Shown one piece after another: positions 28,526 through 38,373 of a stretch of DNA of 63,164 nt. This DNA is from Candidatus Gastranaerophilales bacterium (lineage in GTDB: Bacteria > Cyanobacteriota > Vampirovibrionia > Gastranaerophilales > Gastranaerophilaceae): contig CALUTJ010000017.1 in NCBI GenBank assembly GCA_944323685.1, forward strand, positions 1 through 63,164, written 5' to 3'. Each line of letters starts with the position of its first letter. Position 1 is the stretch's first letter. The position numbers were made by a program, and so were the translations under genes. Below the pieces are notes generated by a model that did no database searches, had not been told where the DNA came from, and saw nothing but the letters and a program-made list of their open reading frames with translations.

Positions 28526-30010
28526 CTATTCTAAGCTTTCATCATACACGACAACACGGTTTCTGCCCCTGCGTTTGGCTTCGTACAGTGCGATATCGGC
28601 ACACTGATGCAGTCGTTGAGGTGTGTCAAAGTTTTCATCAAATTCACTAACACCGACACTTATTGTTACGTTTAAAACTTCACCGGCAAGCCCTTCGTCA
28701 GAAATATTTATATCTGATTTTTCAACCGCTTTTCTAAGTCTCTGGGCTACAAAAGCAGCTTCTTTTATTTTTGTGTCAGGCAGCAAAATACAGAATTCTT
28801 CTCCTCCGTAGCGGGAAGCAATATCGTATTCACGAAGTTCTTGAGAAATAATCTTTGCAACACTTTTAAGAACACAATCACCTGCGCTGTGCCCCCACGT
28901 ATCGTTTACGTGTTTAAAATAGTCTATATCAAGCATAATGCAGCATAATGGTTTTTTGTTTCTTAGTGCGTTAGATACTTCCTGCTTAAGACGGACTTCA
29001 AACTGACGTCTGTTATTTAATCCTGTTAAAGCATCAAGCGTGGCATATTTTAAAACCTGAGCGTACGAGTTTGCCCTTTGTGTTGTAACTGAAGCTTGAA
29101 GGCTCAGTTGCAAGAGATAATCTATATCTGTTTTGGATAATTTGTCTATGTTGCTGCTTGCAGCAACTACACCCGTGATTTTGTCCTCATTTTTTAAAGC
29201 AAAAAGTCCTGTTTTTCCGTCTTTTGAAATTACATAAGTTTTTTTCTTATTGATTTTAGGCAATAACGACAGTATGGCAGAATCCTGACAATCTAAAGGC
29301 CAGAAGAGTTTGAAATTGTCATTTTCGTCTTTTGTAAATATATAAATCAAATGTTCCTGTACAAAACCGTCAATTAACTCCCCGATTATGGGCAAAATAT
29401 AGTTAAGCTCAAACTGATTTTCTATCAGTTTTGCGATGCTTCGCATCACCTTTTGGAATTTTATCTGTACGCATAATTTTTGATTGAGTATTTTATTAAC
29501 TATTGTCGTATTAATCTGAGAAGCCGCAATTCTTAGCGCTGTCAAAAAACGTTTTAAATCGATGTCTTTTGTCAGTTTGTTAAAGTTAATTTCAATAACA
29601 CCTATAATATTTTTTTCGTTATAAACAGGGAAATACAAAAGATTTTGTTCTGTTTTAATATTTTGCAAAAACAATTTGTCTTTTTTGTCCGTGTATTTAA
29701 TAAGTTTGTTATTTAGAACAAAACCCGTATCATTAATGTTTTTAAGTCTTTGAAAAATGTTTTCAACAAGCTCTTGCTGCGGGTTTTTGCCTACTGTTAT
29801 CCAGTTTTTAACAAAATCCTTAAGCGTATTTGAGGATTCATCTTTAATAAAAATCCGAAAATTACTTACACTCAGATATTTTTCAAATACAGCTTGCAAA
29901 TTATTTAAAAGCAGTTGTGAATCCTCACTGCAAGCGAGTGTAAGAGAAATTTCGCGCAAAAACTGCAATTCGTCAAAACTGTCTTTAGAAGCTTTTATCG
30001 TATCTGCCAT
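28526..30010 (-). CDS. GAF-GGDEF diguanylate cyclase
   Basis: The product is 494 residues from the ATG at 30010, which has AAGAGGATTTGTTATACA before it; a TTG 24 nt upstream is rejected. N-terminal GAF-like sensor regions span about 20-310. The C-terminal GGDEF domain has LTGLNNRRQFE, MLDIDYFKHVNDTWGHSAGD, and the active-site loop GGEEF. The inhibitory I-site REYD lies exactly five residues before GGEEF, so product inhibition is expected. It makes c-di-GMP. The start overlaps the upstream TPR gene by 26 bp. Confidence 0.93.
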   Translation of the reverse strand: MADTIKASKDSFDELQFLREISLTLACSEDSQLLLNNLQAVFEKYLSVSNFRIFIKDESSNTLKDFVKNWITVGKNPQQELVENIFQRLKNINDTGFVLNNKLIKYTDKKDKLFLQNIKTEQNLLYFPVYNEKNIIGVIEINFNKLTKDIDLKRFLTALRIAASQINTTIVNKILNQKLCVQIKFQKVMRSIAKLIENQFELNYILPIIGELIDGFVQEHLIYIFTKDENDNFKLFWPLDCQDSAILSLLPKINKKKTYVISKDGKTGLFALKNEDKITGVVAASSNIDKLSKTDIDYLLQLSLQASVTTQRANSYAQVLKYATLDALTGLNNRRQFEVRLKQEVSNALRNKKPLCCIMLDIDYFKHVNDTWGHSAGDCVLKSVAKIISQELREYDIASRYGGEEFCILLPDTKIKEAAFVAQRLRKAVEKSDINISDEGLAGEVLNVTISVGVSEFDENFDTPQRLHQCADIALYEAKRRGRNRVVVYDESLE

Positions 30011-31160
30011 TGTATAACAAATCCTCTTCTTCAAAGTCTTCGAACAATTTTTTAGACGTACACTTGCTGAATGTTTTTTTCATATACTTATCCGCTTCTT
30101 CAGAATCAGTAACGACTTTGCCGTTGACATAGGTAATGTGCGTAACCCCCAGCGGGTCGTCTTCGTTCTCGATTTCATCAGAAACTATATGAGGAGTCCT
30201 CATACCTTCTTTAACCTGCGTTTCCGGCGCGGTGGCTCTTTGTGTTGTCTTGTATTCTTTTTGAGCTGTGGATTTTTCTACGGATTCTGCGTACACATCA
30301 AAGATATACCTTGCAATATGAGGGTTTTGTTCCGTATTTACAATCAAGAGTGCTTTTTCCAGCTCTTCCTGTGCTTCTTTCGGGCGTTTAAGCTTTCTTA
30401 AAAGCAATGCCAGGTTGTAATGTGCATCAAAAGCCAGCGGTTCGGTTTCTATTGCTTTACAGTAGCTTAAACCGGCCTCTTTGTAATTGCCGAGAAGATG
30501 ATTGGTCAAAGCGTAGTTATAAAGTATGTTATAGCTTTTTTTCTTGCGTTTTAAGGCTTTTTTGTAGCACTCGGCAGCTTTTTCAAGATAGTCGTTTGCC
30601 GCATGGGTTTTTTCTCCGGTAAGGATAGACTTGCCTCTATATGCAACCCCCATATTGTACAGAGCAATTGTTCGATTTTCTCTTGTACTTTTAACGCTGT
30701 CAAAAATCAGAGGTATATGAAAAGTTACACGTTTGGTATCGTAGGCTATTTGATATTCACGTATTGCTTTGTCGAAATCCGCAAGTTTTTCGGCTGAAAT
30801 TATACCGAGATTTATGCGGCATACCATAAATTTAGGGTCATATTTTAAGGCTGTTTCGTATTGCTCGGCTGCTGCAAAGTAATCTTCGTATTTTACGTAA
30901 ATATTCCCGAGGTTACAGCGTGCCTGTGAGTGTTCCGGATATTTTTCAAGCCCTTTTTTGTAGAGTCGTATTGCCTTTTCTAGTTTGTGTGCTTTATAGG
31001 CTTTGTCCCCCTGATGTACATAATACATTCCGATGCATTTGTTCACCTGTTTTTCGTACCAGCCCCAAAAAACAAATCCTGACAGCAGAAACAACAGCAC
31101 AAATATGCCTGTGATAACTTTAGGTACTGTTTTTTTAAAAAGTCTTTTTAAAAATCTCAT
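29985..31160 (-). CDS. Membrane-anchored TPR protein
   Basis: The product is 391 residues: one N-terminal transmembrane helix (about 15-35, ITGIFVLLFLLSGFVFWGW), then TPR repeats (for example AIRLYKKGLEKYPEHSQARCNLGNIY and AAEQYETALKYDP), continuing to about 285, and a charged tail with VTHITYVNGKVVTD. It probably is a scaffold for an envelope complex. Translational coupling to the downstream diguanylate cyclase suggests a signalling link. Confidence 0.85.
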   Translation of the reverse strand: MRFLKRLFKKTVPKVITGIFVLLFLLSGFVFWGWYEKQVNKCIGMYYVHQGDKAYKAHKLEKAIRLYKKGLEKYPEHSQARCNLGNIYVKYEDYFAAAEQYETALKYDPKFMVCRINLGIISAEKLADFDKAIREYQIAYDTKRVTFHIPLIFDSVKSTRENRTIALYNMGVAYRGKSILTGEKTHAANDYLEKAAECYKKALKRKKKSYNILYNYALTNHLLGNYKEAGLSYCKAIETEPLAFDAHYNLALLLRKLKRPKEAQEELEKALLIVNTEQNPHIARYIFDVYAESVEKSTAQKEYKTTQRATAPETQVKEGMRTPHIVSDEIENEDDPLGVTHITYVNGKVVTDSEEADKYMKKTFSKCTSKKLFEDFEEEDLLYNGRYDKSF

Positions 31161-31227
31161 TTTTTAAACAAATTGCCTGCGTTACTGCTTATATTATTCT
31201 ATACTTGTTTTATTGCAATAGGCAAGT

Positions 31228-32661
31228 TTATTTTTCAAACCTTATCAGTGCGTTGTCAAACTCATCTGCAAATATTTCGGGATTTTTTTGTGTCATAGCA
31301 TATTTTTTTAGACTCTCGAACTCAAGTTTTTTGTCGCCCGAATGTGTAAATAATACGTAATAAGAGCCGGAGGGCAGTGTGTCATAAACCTTTTTGACTC
31401 TGTCGTATTCGTAAAGTTCCGGGTTTATAACAATTGCATTCCAGACAGGCAGCAGAGCCTTTTTAGCGTAATATTCATAATTTATTGCCGTCAAATGCGG
31501 TATAACAAGAATACCGGAGTTTTGGGCTTCTTTTTTATACAATTCCAAAAGCTGTGGCGTGGTTTCTCTGTAGTATTTTTTTTGCAAAATTTGAGTAAAA
31601 TCGGTTTTGAAAGTGTATGCGGTAAAAAATAATATAAAAATTCCCGCAATAATTTTGCCTTCTTTTTTATAGAAAAAGCTGGGTTCAAAGGTCTTTGCCA
31701 TAATCAAAAACACAACCGGCAAAAGATACAGAGCTGTCCTTGTATAAAGCGGGTAAGTATGCAGATAAGACAGCAAAACCGCAATAATAACCGGAGTAAA
31801 AAGAATAATATTCTCGCTGTATTTTATAAATTTTAATGTATAAATCACCCCTGCACCAAATATCAGCACAACAAAAATTCTCCAGCTGAAATCCGGAAAA
31901 TAAAAGATAATGTTGTTAAATATAAGCTGCTGTAAGTTAGAAAAATTTAATGCGATAAATCCGTTGTCCCAAAAATTGTGTAAGGCTCCGTCTGTTGCAT
32001 AATTTTTGATGTAAAATAAAAAAACACCAAAGGATATTGCAGGTATGCCAAAGACGGCGAGGGCATTTTGTTTTCTTATAAAGCACAATACAAATACAAC
32101 AAATATTGCAAACAATGACGTATAAGAAAACCACATTGAAACGGCATAGAACAGACCGATAATCACAAATGATTTTCTGTCGAATTTTTTTCTGTCAATA
32201 TAAAAATATGAAATCAAAATCCCCAAAAACAGTAAAACGTCGCAAGAATACTGTTTTAACTCCTGAGAATAGTATATCAGCTGGTAATTAAGAGCAAAAA
32301 GTGCAATTGCAAAGATTTTGCCTATTTTATTGTTTAGTACTTTTTCTGCAAAAGCCCAAAACAGCGGTAATGATGCAATGCCGCAAATTAATGCAGGCAG
32401 CCTGTATGCGTATTCTTTTTTTTCAATAAACAAGCCGAAAAACTTGCACAAAACGGCATACAATGGCGGAGTGACCTGTTCATGAACAAGAGGAAGGAAC
32501 AGTTCCCAAAAGCTTTTGTCAGTAAGGTTTATTGCAAGCGCTGATTCGTCATTCCAAAAAGGACGGCCGTATGTGTAAAACAGTATCCGCAGCAATATAC
32601 CTGCCGCAAGCAGCAGTGCCGCCGTAACATAATAAATATTTGTTCTGGTTTTTTCAAGCAT
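31228..32661 (-). CDS. GT39-like polytopic glycosyltransferase
   Basis: The product is 477 residues with about ten transmembrane helices. The first periplasmic loop has FWNDESALAINL, the Asp-Glu pair typical of GT-C/PMT-type transferases using lipid-linked sugars. Paired aromatic motifs (ALNYQLIYYSQELKQYSCD) match bacterial DUF2723/PMT_2-type proteins. It probably glycosylates cell-envelope lipids or proteins. The C-terminal 130 residues are soluble. Confidence 0.8.
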   Translation of the reverse strand: MLEKTRTNIYYVTAALLLAAGILLRILFYTYGRPFWNDESALAINLTDKSFWELFLPLVHEQVTPPLYAVLCKFFGLFIEKKEYAYRLPALICGIASLPLFWAFAEKVLNNKIGKIFAIALFALNYQLIYYSQELKQYSCDVLLFLGILISYFYIDRKKFDRKSFVIIGLFYAVSMWFSYTSLFAIFVVFVLCFIRKQNALAVFGIPAISFGVFLFYIKNYATDGALHNFWDNGFIALNFSNLQQLIFNNIIFYFPDFSWRIFVVLIFGAGVIYTLKFIKYSENIILFTPVIIAVLLSYLHTYPLYTRTALYLLPVVFLIMAKTFEPSFFYKKEGKIIAGIFILFFTAYTFKTDFTQILQKKYYRETTPQLLELYKKEAQNSGILVIPHLTAINYEYYAKKALLPVWNAIVINPELYEYDRVKKVYDTLPSGSYYVLFTHSGDKKLEFESLKKYAMTQKNPEIFADEFDNALIRFEK

Positions 32662-32718
32662 AAGATAATTATATGCTATGATTATTTTAATAAGAAATTA
32701 TTTAAGGGTTTTTAACAG

Positions 32719-33306
32719 ATGATAAACACAGTATGCGTATTTGCATCTTCCTGCAATTATTTGGACGAAACATATTATACAGCGGCAAGAGAACTCGGTA
32801 AACTTATAGGTCAAGCCGATATGGATATGGTATACGGCGGGAGCTGTCTGGGGCTGATGTGGGCTTGTGCTGAGAATGTTAAGAAAAACGGCGGCAGAAT
32901 TATCGGTGTAATGCCGGAGAAATTGCATGAAATGGACGTTTATTCCGGTTATTGTGATGAATTTTTTCTGACCCCTTGTATGCGCAGCAGAAAAGCCAAA
33001 ATGGACGAATTATCTGATGCCTTGATTGCGCTGCCTGGCGGGTTTGGTACTCTTGAAGAATTAAGCGAAATGATTGTACAAAAACAGCTTGGCTACAATC
33101 AAAAAGCAGTTGTCATATTGAATACCAGCGGATTTTATAACAGACTTTTAGACTTTTTTGACGAAATTATTGAGCAAAAATTTGCAAACCGTAACGCGCA
33201 AAATCTTTATTTTGTGGCAGATACGCCTCAGCAGGCGGTTGAATATCTAAAAAACTATATACCCTCTGACAATTCTGTAAAAAAAGAAGATATTTACGCA
33301 AGATAA
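32719..33306 (+). CDS. LOG-family nucleoside 5'-monophosphate phosphoribohydrolase
   Basis: The product is 195 residues. The LOG signature PGGFGTLEELSE with the upstream MRSRKAKM segment is intact, as is the nucleotide-binding N-terminus VCVFASSC. These proteins hydrolyse NMPs, including cytokinin nucleotides, and were formerly annotated as lysine decarboxylases. The start has AAGGGTTTTTAACAG before it. It converges with deoC, with a 2-bp gap. Confidence 0.9.
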   Translation: MINTVCVFASSCNYLDETYYTAARELGKLIGQADMDMVYGGSCLGLMWACAENVKKNGGRIIGVMPEKLHEMDVYSGYCDEFFLTPCMRSRKAKMDELSDALIALPGGFGTLEELSEMIVQKQLGYNQKAVVILNTSGFYNRLLDFFDEIIEQKFANRNAQNLYFVADTPQQAVEYLKNYIPSDNSVKKEDIYAR

Positions 33307-33308
33307 AC

Positions 33309-33956
33309 TTATGATACGATTGCAACGCCCGAACTTGTACCGAGTCTGTCTGCTCCGGCTTCTACAAGAGCAACTGCTTTTTGTTTATCTCTTATTCCGC
33401 CTGAAGCTTTAACCCCCAGCCCGTATGGCTTTACGGTTTCTGCCATAAGTTTTACGTCTTCGACTTTAGCTCCGATGCCGTTTTTTACAAAACCCGTTGA
33501 AGTTTTTACAAAATCAGCTTTTGCTTCCACACAAAGCTCACATGCTTTTTTAATTTCATCTCCGGTAAGCAAATCGGTTTCCAGAATAACTTTTAATGCA
33601 GTATCGCCGCAGGCCTTTTTAACCGCTTCAATATCTTTTTTCACAAAGTCATAATCTTTGTCTTTAAGCTTTGATACATTTATAACCATATCGATTTCAT
33701 CTGCGCCGTCTTGAATTGCTCTTTGAGTTTCAAAAGCTTTTACCTCAGAAATATTTGCTCCCAGCGGAAATCCTACAACCGTAACTACTTTTACATCAGT
33801 ATCTTTAAGATACTTTTTAGCAGTTTCAACATTTACAGGGTTAACACACACTCCTTTAAAGTTGTATTTTTTTGCTTCTTCAAAAAGTTTTAACAACTCA
33901 TCTTTTGCCGCATCTTGTTTTAAAAGCGTATGTTCAATATATTTATTCAACTCCAT
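33309..33956 (-). CDS. deoC: Deoxyribose-phosphate aldolase
   Basis: The product is 215 residues, normal for DeoC. It cleaves 2-deoxyribose-5-phosphate to glyceraldehyde-3-phosphate and acetaldehyde. Landmarks are [12 protein letters not shown], the Schiff-base lysine segment [10 protein letters not shown], and [13 protein letters not shown]. It lies 12 bp after recO on the same strand. Confidence 0.96.
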   Translation of the reverse strand: MELNKYIEHTLLKQDAAKDELLKLFEEAKKYNFKGVCVNPVNVETAKKYLKDTDVKVVTVVGFPLGANISEVKAFETQRAIQDGADEIDMVINVSKLKDKDYDFVKKDIEAVKKACGDTALKVILETDLLTGDEIKKACELCVEAKADFVKTSTGFVKNGIGAKVEDVKLMAETVKPYGLGVKASGGIRDKQKAVALVEAGADRLGTSSGVAIVS

Positions 33957-33968
33957 AATTATTTATCC

Positions 33969-34730
33969 TTATTTTATAACTTCAAGCATTTGCGTTGATT
34001 TTATCTTTTTGGGTGCAAACTGTTCTACGTGTTTGCTCATCAATTTAAAGCAAAAATCGCATATTTTTTCTGTTGCAAGTTCGTCATACTTTGTTTTTGC
34101 ATCAAAATCCATCTGCAAAAGCGTGTTTAAAAAATCTCTCAGCTTATAATGCAATTTAACTGATTTTACGGAATGTTTTTTGCATTCTTCACAAATTGTT
34201 CCGCCATTTTCAGCAGAAAACCATATATTTTCTTTATCAAGCATACCGCCGCAGCAGGCGCAGGTTTCCAATTCCAGAGAATATCCTGCAATATGGGTTA
34301 TTTTCAGTTGAAATTTTAAAACGGCAAGCAGAAGCGAAACTTTGTCTTTTGCTTTTGACACGGCATCTAATGTTTTGTACAAAAGCTCGTATATTTCTTC
34401 ACTGTTCGGGTCATTTTCTATACCGAAACTGTGTACAATTTCGCTACAGTATATGGAATAAAAGAGTTTATCCATATCATTGCGGGTATTTTTAAAGGTG
34501 TTTATTGCTTCCGCCTGACAGATTGTATCAAGATTTTTGCCCTTATGGAGCATTAATCTGTTTGCTATAAGCAAATCCATTCTGCCGCCGAGTTTGCTGG
34601 TGGTTTTTTTTGCACCTTTTGCAACACCTCTTATAATCCCCCGGTCTTTTGAATACATGACAACAATCTTGTCTGTTTCTGACAGGTTGTAAGACTTTAA
34701 GTTTATTGCATTTGTTGTAAAGTTTTGCAT
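33969..34730 (-). CDS. recO: DNA repair protein RecO
   Basis: The product is 253 residues. The N-terminal OB fold has LKSYNLSETDKIVVMYSKDRG and KGAKKTTSKLGGRMD; the helical middle follows; a C-terminal zinc-type Cys cluster (CACCGG, CEECKKH) is intact. RecO loads RecA onto SSB-coated DNA in RecFOR repair. A 26-bp gap separates it from the upstream pilT-like gene. Confidence 0.9.
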   Translation of the reverse strand: MQNFTTNAINLKSYNLSETDKIVVMYSKDRGIIRGVAKGAKKTTSKLGGRMDLLIANRLMLHKGKNLDTICQAEAINTFKNTRNDMDKLFYSIYCSEIVHSFGIENDPNSEEIYELLYKTLDAVSKAKDKVSLLLAVLKFQLKITHIAGYSLELETCACCGGMLDKENIWFSAENGGTICEECKKHSVKSVKLHYKLRDFLNTLLQMDFDAKTKYDELATEKICDFCFKLMSKHVEQFAPKKIKSTQMLEVIK

Positions 34731-34756
34731 GGCACGCTAAAAACCGTTATCAAAAA

Positions 34757-35872
34757 TTAGAACTGTATATCAAATTTATCCACGGTTCCGTGGTAAGCTC
34801 CTCTCAGCATTTGTTCAATCTCAACTTTGTTGTCACTAGCTTCTATGGCTATGTCTTTTGAGATTAAATCTTCTTTTATAAGCTGGAACAAAGACATGTT
34901 CATCGTAATCATGTCGTTATAAGAACCTTTTTTGACAAGGTCGTAGATTTGTTCAAGCTCATCTTTAATAATAAAGTCTTTAATAGTCGGTGTAACGACC
35001 ATGATTTCACATGCCGGAATACGTCCATGCCCGCTTTTGAGGGGGATAAGTTTTTGTGCAACGCAGGCTTTAAGTGTTTCTGCAAGCTGTTTTCTGACCC
35101 CGTCACGGTCTTTTAGTTCAAACATGCCGACAATTCTGTTAACGGTTTGGATTGCATCGTTTGTGTGCAAAGAAGCAATAACAAGGTGGCCTGTTTCTGC
35201 GGCTTTCATCGCACTGGAGAGAGTTTCCAAATCTCTTATTTCACCGATGAGTATAACATCCGGATCTTGTCTTAGCGCATATTTTACACCGTCAGGGAAA
35301 GAGAGAGTATCAATTTCTACCTGTCTTTGAGTGATAATACAATTTTTATTTGAATAAATAAATTCGATAGGGTCTTCGATTGTAATAATATGTTTGCGCT
35401 CGTTTTTGTTAATCAAGTCAATCAAAGAGGCAATGGTTGTTGATTTACCGCTTCCTGTAGGCCCTGTAACAAGGACAATACCGCTGTTAAATTTTGAAAA
35501 CATATTTAATGCCGGCGGCAATTTCAACTGTTGGAATGTCGGTATTTCATATGGAATAATTCTGAAAACAAGTGATGTATTACCCATCTGGCGGGCAAGG
35601 TTGATTCTGAATCTCGAAATACCCTTAATCTCGTAAGAAAAATCAAGGTCAAATGCCGATTGAACCTTTGTTCTCAGATATTTAGGCAAAACTATGTTCA
35701 ATACATGAGAGATATCTTTCTCATTTATGACAGGGTAATTTGTTTTAACAATTTTGCCGTCTTTTCTTACAACAGGCACCTCATCTATACGCAAATGTAC
35801 GTCAGAAACCTGTTCTGCTACAGCTTTTTTTAAGAATCCGTTTATATCAAAAATTACTTCAGGTTTATCCAC
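34757..35872 (-). CDS. pilT: PilT-type twitching motility ATPase
   Basis: The product is 371 residues. Walker A is GPTGSGKST (137-144), and the Asp-box, Walker B and His-box regions are DPDVILIGEIRDLETLS and HLVIASLHTNDAI. It is a hexameric retraction ATPase for type IV pili. A PilU or PilT2 paralog is also possible. No pilin or PilB gene is visible nearby. The gene has an AAAAGGAGGAGATTTATCGTGG ribosome binding region (read at 35872-35890). Confidence 0.93.
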   Translation of the reverse strand: MDKPEVIFDINGFLKKAVAEQVSDVHLRIDEVPVVRKDGKIVKTNYPVINEKDISHVLNIVLPKYLRTKVQSAFDLDFSYEIKGISRFRINLARQMGNTSLVFRIIPYEIPTFQQLKLPPALNMFSKFNSGIVLVTGPTGSGKSTTIASLIDLINKNERKHIITIEDPIEFIYSNKNCIITQRQVEIDTLSFPDGVKYALRQDPDVILIGEIRDLETLSSAMKAAETGHLVIASLHTNDAIQTVNRIVGMFELKDRDGVRKQLAETLKACVAQKLIPLKSGHGRIPACEIMVVTPTIKDFIIKDELEQIYDLVKKGSYNDMITMNMSLFQLIKEDLISKDIAIEASDNKVEIEQMLRGAYHGTVDKFDIQF

Positions 35873-36045
35873 GATAAATCTCCTCCTTTTATATTGTATT
35901 ATGTTTTGTAAAGAAAAGAAACAATTTTATAAACCTTTACATATTTTTACTAAAGTTTTGAAAAAAAATGCCGTAATACAAAATATGAACCGAAGGGATG
36001 AAAATTTTAAGGTTCATAGTTTATTACATAACTGGAGGCGTATTC

Positions 36046-36204
36046 GTGATTTCAAAGAACATGTACCTGGAAATGGACGCAGACTTGGCTTTAGAAGAAC
36101 TTCAAGAAGAACTCGAAGGGATAAAGCTAATGTTCAATGAAAAGAAATGTATCAAACCAAGAAGGAAGGAGAAAAAATTCAAAAATAAACTCTGCTGGGA
36201 ATAA
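36046..36204 (+). CDS. 52-residue small protein, GTG start
   Basis: A GTG at 36046 follows CTGGAGGCGTATTC, a strong ribosome binding site, and is preferred to the ATG at 35998. The product has an acidic helix (MDADLALEELQEELEGI) and a basic tail (PRRKEKKFKNKLCW). It is followed by an intrinsic terminator, which supports real expression. No homologue is recognised. Confidence 0.6.
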   Translation: MISKNMYLEMDADLALEELQEELEGIKLMFNEKKCIKPRRKEKKFKNKLCWE

Positions 36205-36242
36205 CCCAAGCTTTTAATAAAAACTGAATATTCTAAAATCTC

Positions 36243-36270
36243 AAACCGGCTTATTTTAAGCCGGTTTTTA
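36243..36270 (+). terminator. Intrinsic terminator
   Basis: AAACCGGCTTA (36243-36253) pairs with TAAGCCGGTTT (36257-36267) and ends in a short T-run. It closes the small gene at 36046-36204. Confidence 0.82.
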
Positions 36271-36701
36271 CAATGTCTGTGAAATTTTGTGATAAGACTC
36301 TGCCGGACAAGACAATCCTGTGAAATCTTTTGAGAGAGAAATAACAAGAATGACTTTTTTGACAAAGCAAACACGCACAACCGCGGCAGCGGATTAGATT
36401 AACATTGACAAAAACCGCAAAAAAAACGACAATACTATAAAGATATTGTCCGAGAAAAATTCGAGATAAGGAGCAAAGCGACGTGAACGAATTTTTGGAG
36501 TGACACATTGAAAAGGTGAGCAGTGACGGCTCGAAGGCTCGAGGCGGCAACTGCGATACTAGATTAAATTTTGAGCATATTAACCTTGGTAACAAATTGT
36601 TAAGAGCATGCTTGAAAAAAGTAAATTTAATTTTTGAGCAAACTTTATATTTGTGTGATGTGTCAAAATTAAAGAATTATTAATTAATAGGGCTAATAGT
36701 T
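36271..36701. repeat. Intergenic repeat unit, copy 1
   Basis: No gene is supported here. Block A (36446-36510, begins TTGTCCGAGAAAAATTCG) matches 43396-43460 at 61 of 65 positions. Block B (36517-36566, begins TGAGCAGTGACGGCTCGAAG) matches 43522-43571 at 48 of 50. Only 6 bp separate the blocks in this copy, against 61 bp in the other. A related fragment GCGGCAGCGGATTAGATTAA occurs at about 36379-36398. The unit is a dispersed non-coding element. Confidence 0.85.
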
Positions 36702-37013
36702 ATGTTTAATTTAAAAAATTTAAAAATTGTAAAACACATTAAGTCAATTAAACCAAGACTAAAATGGCTTATGTTTTCACAGATGCAAGACTACAAAGTC
36801 AATGCAAAATACATTGATATGATTTGCTCTGATAATGATACACAAACTGCAAATGACAAATTGGAAGAAATAGTTAGAGCTTCTTTAATCCGTGAGTTTA
36901 CACCGGAAATTACAAAAATGAAATCTTATGACTTGCTGGTAGATGCGGTGGTTCACAATTTGAAGAAAAAACAGCTTGAAGCTTATGATGCCGCTATTGA
37001 AGAAGAAAATTAG
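36702..37013 (+). CDS. 103-residue protein, unknown function
   Basis: The product begins with a basic amphipathic segment (FNLKNLKIVKHIKSIKPRLKW), followed by a helical acidic region. ATAGGGCTAATAGTT precedes the ATG weakly. An intrinsic terminator follows directly. It may be a small cytosolic or membrane-peripheral protein. I do not recognise a family. Confidence 0.65.
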   Translation: MFNLKNLKIVKHIKSIKPRLKWLMFSQMQDYKVNAKYIDMICSDNDTQTANDKLEEIVRASLIREFTPEITKMKSYDLLVDAVVHNLKKKQLEAYDAAIEEEN

Positions 37014-37031
37014 TTAACATAGTTTATAAAA

Positions 37032-37068
37032 AATGCTGCTTACAGACAATGTAAGCGGCATTTTTTTT
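37032..37068 (+). terminator. Intrinsic terminator
   Basis: AATGCTGCTTACA (37032-37044) pairs with TGTAAGCGGCATT (37050-37062), with one mismatch, and ends in T8. Confidence 0.88.
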
Positions 37069-37115
37069 ATTCAAAATTTATACATAAACAATATTACATA
37101 AACAAAGGACTGACT

Positions 37116-37361
37116 ATGACCACTATTATCGGCATAAAAATAAATAACCGTTTGGAAACCGCTGTTGCGGTGCAGGAAATTTTGACAAAATACGGCTGCA
37201 TAATAAAAACAAGGATAGGCCTGCACGAAGAAATCAACGGCCGGTGTTCCCCCAAAGGACTCATACTGTTAGAAATTATTAACGATAAAACCGGCACAGA
37301 TATTGCAAATGAGCTGTGCGATATTGAAAATATCGAAATACAACAAATGCGATTTACTTAG
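37116..37361 (+). CDS. ACT-like small regulator (TM1266/iron-hydrogenase regulator type)
   Basis: The product is 81 residues with the beta-alpha-beta layout of the TM1266 group: IGIKINNRLETAVAVQEILTKYG, a basic-hydrophobic strand IIKTRIGLHE, and a final NIEIQQMRF. Related proteins are annotated as iron-only hydrogenase system regulators. No hydrogenase gene is in this window, and the assignment is from overall pattern. It overlaps the 3' end of the convergent gene by 8 bp. Confidence 0.65.
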   Translation: MTTIIGIKINNRLETAVAVQEILTKYGCIIKTRIGLHEEINGRCSPKGLILLEIINDKTGTDIANELCDIENIEIQQMRFT

Positions 37362-38373
37362 CCTGCGGTTGCGAAATTTCAGAAGCTTCAACCATGCTCA
37401 AAAGATTTTTGAATGTCTTTTGGGCAGATGATCTGTGGAAACTTAATACACCAGATGAAACTCTAAATACAGGAGAGGTTCTTTGCATTCTTATATCAAA
37501 ATCCTGCTGCGAAATTTTGCCTTCATCTAATTTTTTCTGATATTTCTTCTTAGTCGTGATGATATTCAAGTGAGGGAGGAAATATCCTAAAGTAGCCGCC
37601 ATAAATGCAATGCCGCCGAGTTTTACGTAGGCATGGGCTTTTTTAGCAAATTTAAGAAGGTTGTTGTCGTTAGGAACAGCTTTCAATGCCTGTTCTAAGT
37701 TTTTAAATGCCTCGGAACCGTTTGCCTTGCCTTCTTTTATAGCGTCTAAAATACCTTTGTTGTCTTTTTTATCCGTAACAGCCGTTAACAAATCTGTTAA
37801 ACCTAATTTTTTGAATACTTTGTCTAGTTTACCGCCGTGTTTGTTGACTGTTTCAGAAAAATTAACCAGTGCATCATCCATATTCTCAAGGCCTGAATAC
37901 CAGTCTATAATTTGTTTTTGAGAAGCAAATGAAGAGCTGAAAACTTTGCCCTGTTTGCCTAAAGCAAATTTAGGTTTTCCGTTTTTATCTTTACCGATTG
38001 AAATTATCGGATCATTCGGGTTGCCCATTGTTAAAATAGGAACACCTGATTTTTTAGTTACTGCGTAAGCAACAGCTTTGTTTATCAGCGGGGCGCCTGC
38101 AACGGAAAGAGCAACCGCAGGTACGTCACGCGTAACAACTTCTCTTTTTTCATCATTGCTTCTTGATTCAAAAAATCTTCCGCCGAGCATGAACAATGTT
38201 GCAACAGTAAAGAACATTGCCCTTGTCAATGAGCCGTTAGGTTCAATATCACAAGCTTTGCCTAAAGTTTCAAAAGCACGGCTTGCAAATCTGTTGCCAA
38301 AAGACGGCTGGTTGTTTGTATTTTGTTTGTAATCAGCACGAGGTGCTGCCGATGTATAACCGTTAATTCTCAT
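37354..38373 (-). CDS. PSFGN-motif membrane protein, unknown function
   Basis: The product is 339 residues. An Asn/Gln-rich N-terminus ends in NNQPSFGNRF (about 22-31), followed by hydrophobic segments (AMFFTVATLFMLGG, AVALSVAGAPLI, a later MAATLGYFLPHL) and Lys-rich soluble stretches. Its start abuts the stop of the upstream gene (TAGATG), so the two are translationally coupled. It shares the N-terminal SFGN motif with that gene, which suggests a common family or sorting feature. Confidence 0.72.
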   Translation of the reverse strand: MRINGYTSAAPRADYKQNTNNQPSFGNRFASRAFETLGKACDIEPNGSLTRAMFFTVATLFMLGGRFFESRSNDEKREVVTRDVPAVALSVAGAPLINKAVAYAVTKKSGVPILTMGNPNDPIISIGKDKNGKPKFALGKQGKVFSSSFASQKQIIDWYSGLENMDDALVNFSETVNKHGGKLDKVFKKLGLTDLLTAVTDKKDNKGILDAIKEGKANGSEAFKNLEQALKAVPNDNNLLKFAKKAHAYVKLGGIAFMAATLGYFLPHLNIITTKKKYQKKLDEGKISQQDFDIRMQRTSPVFRVSSGVLSFHRSSAQKTFKNLLSMVEASEISQPQAK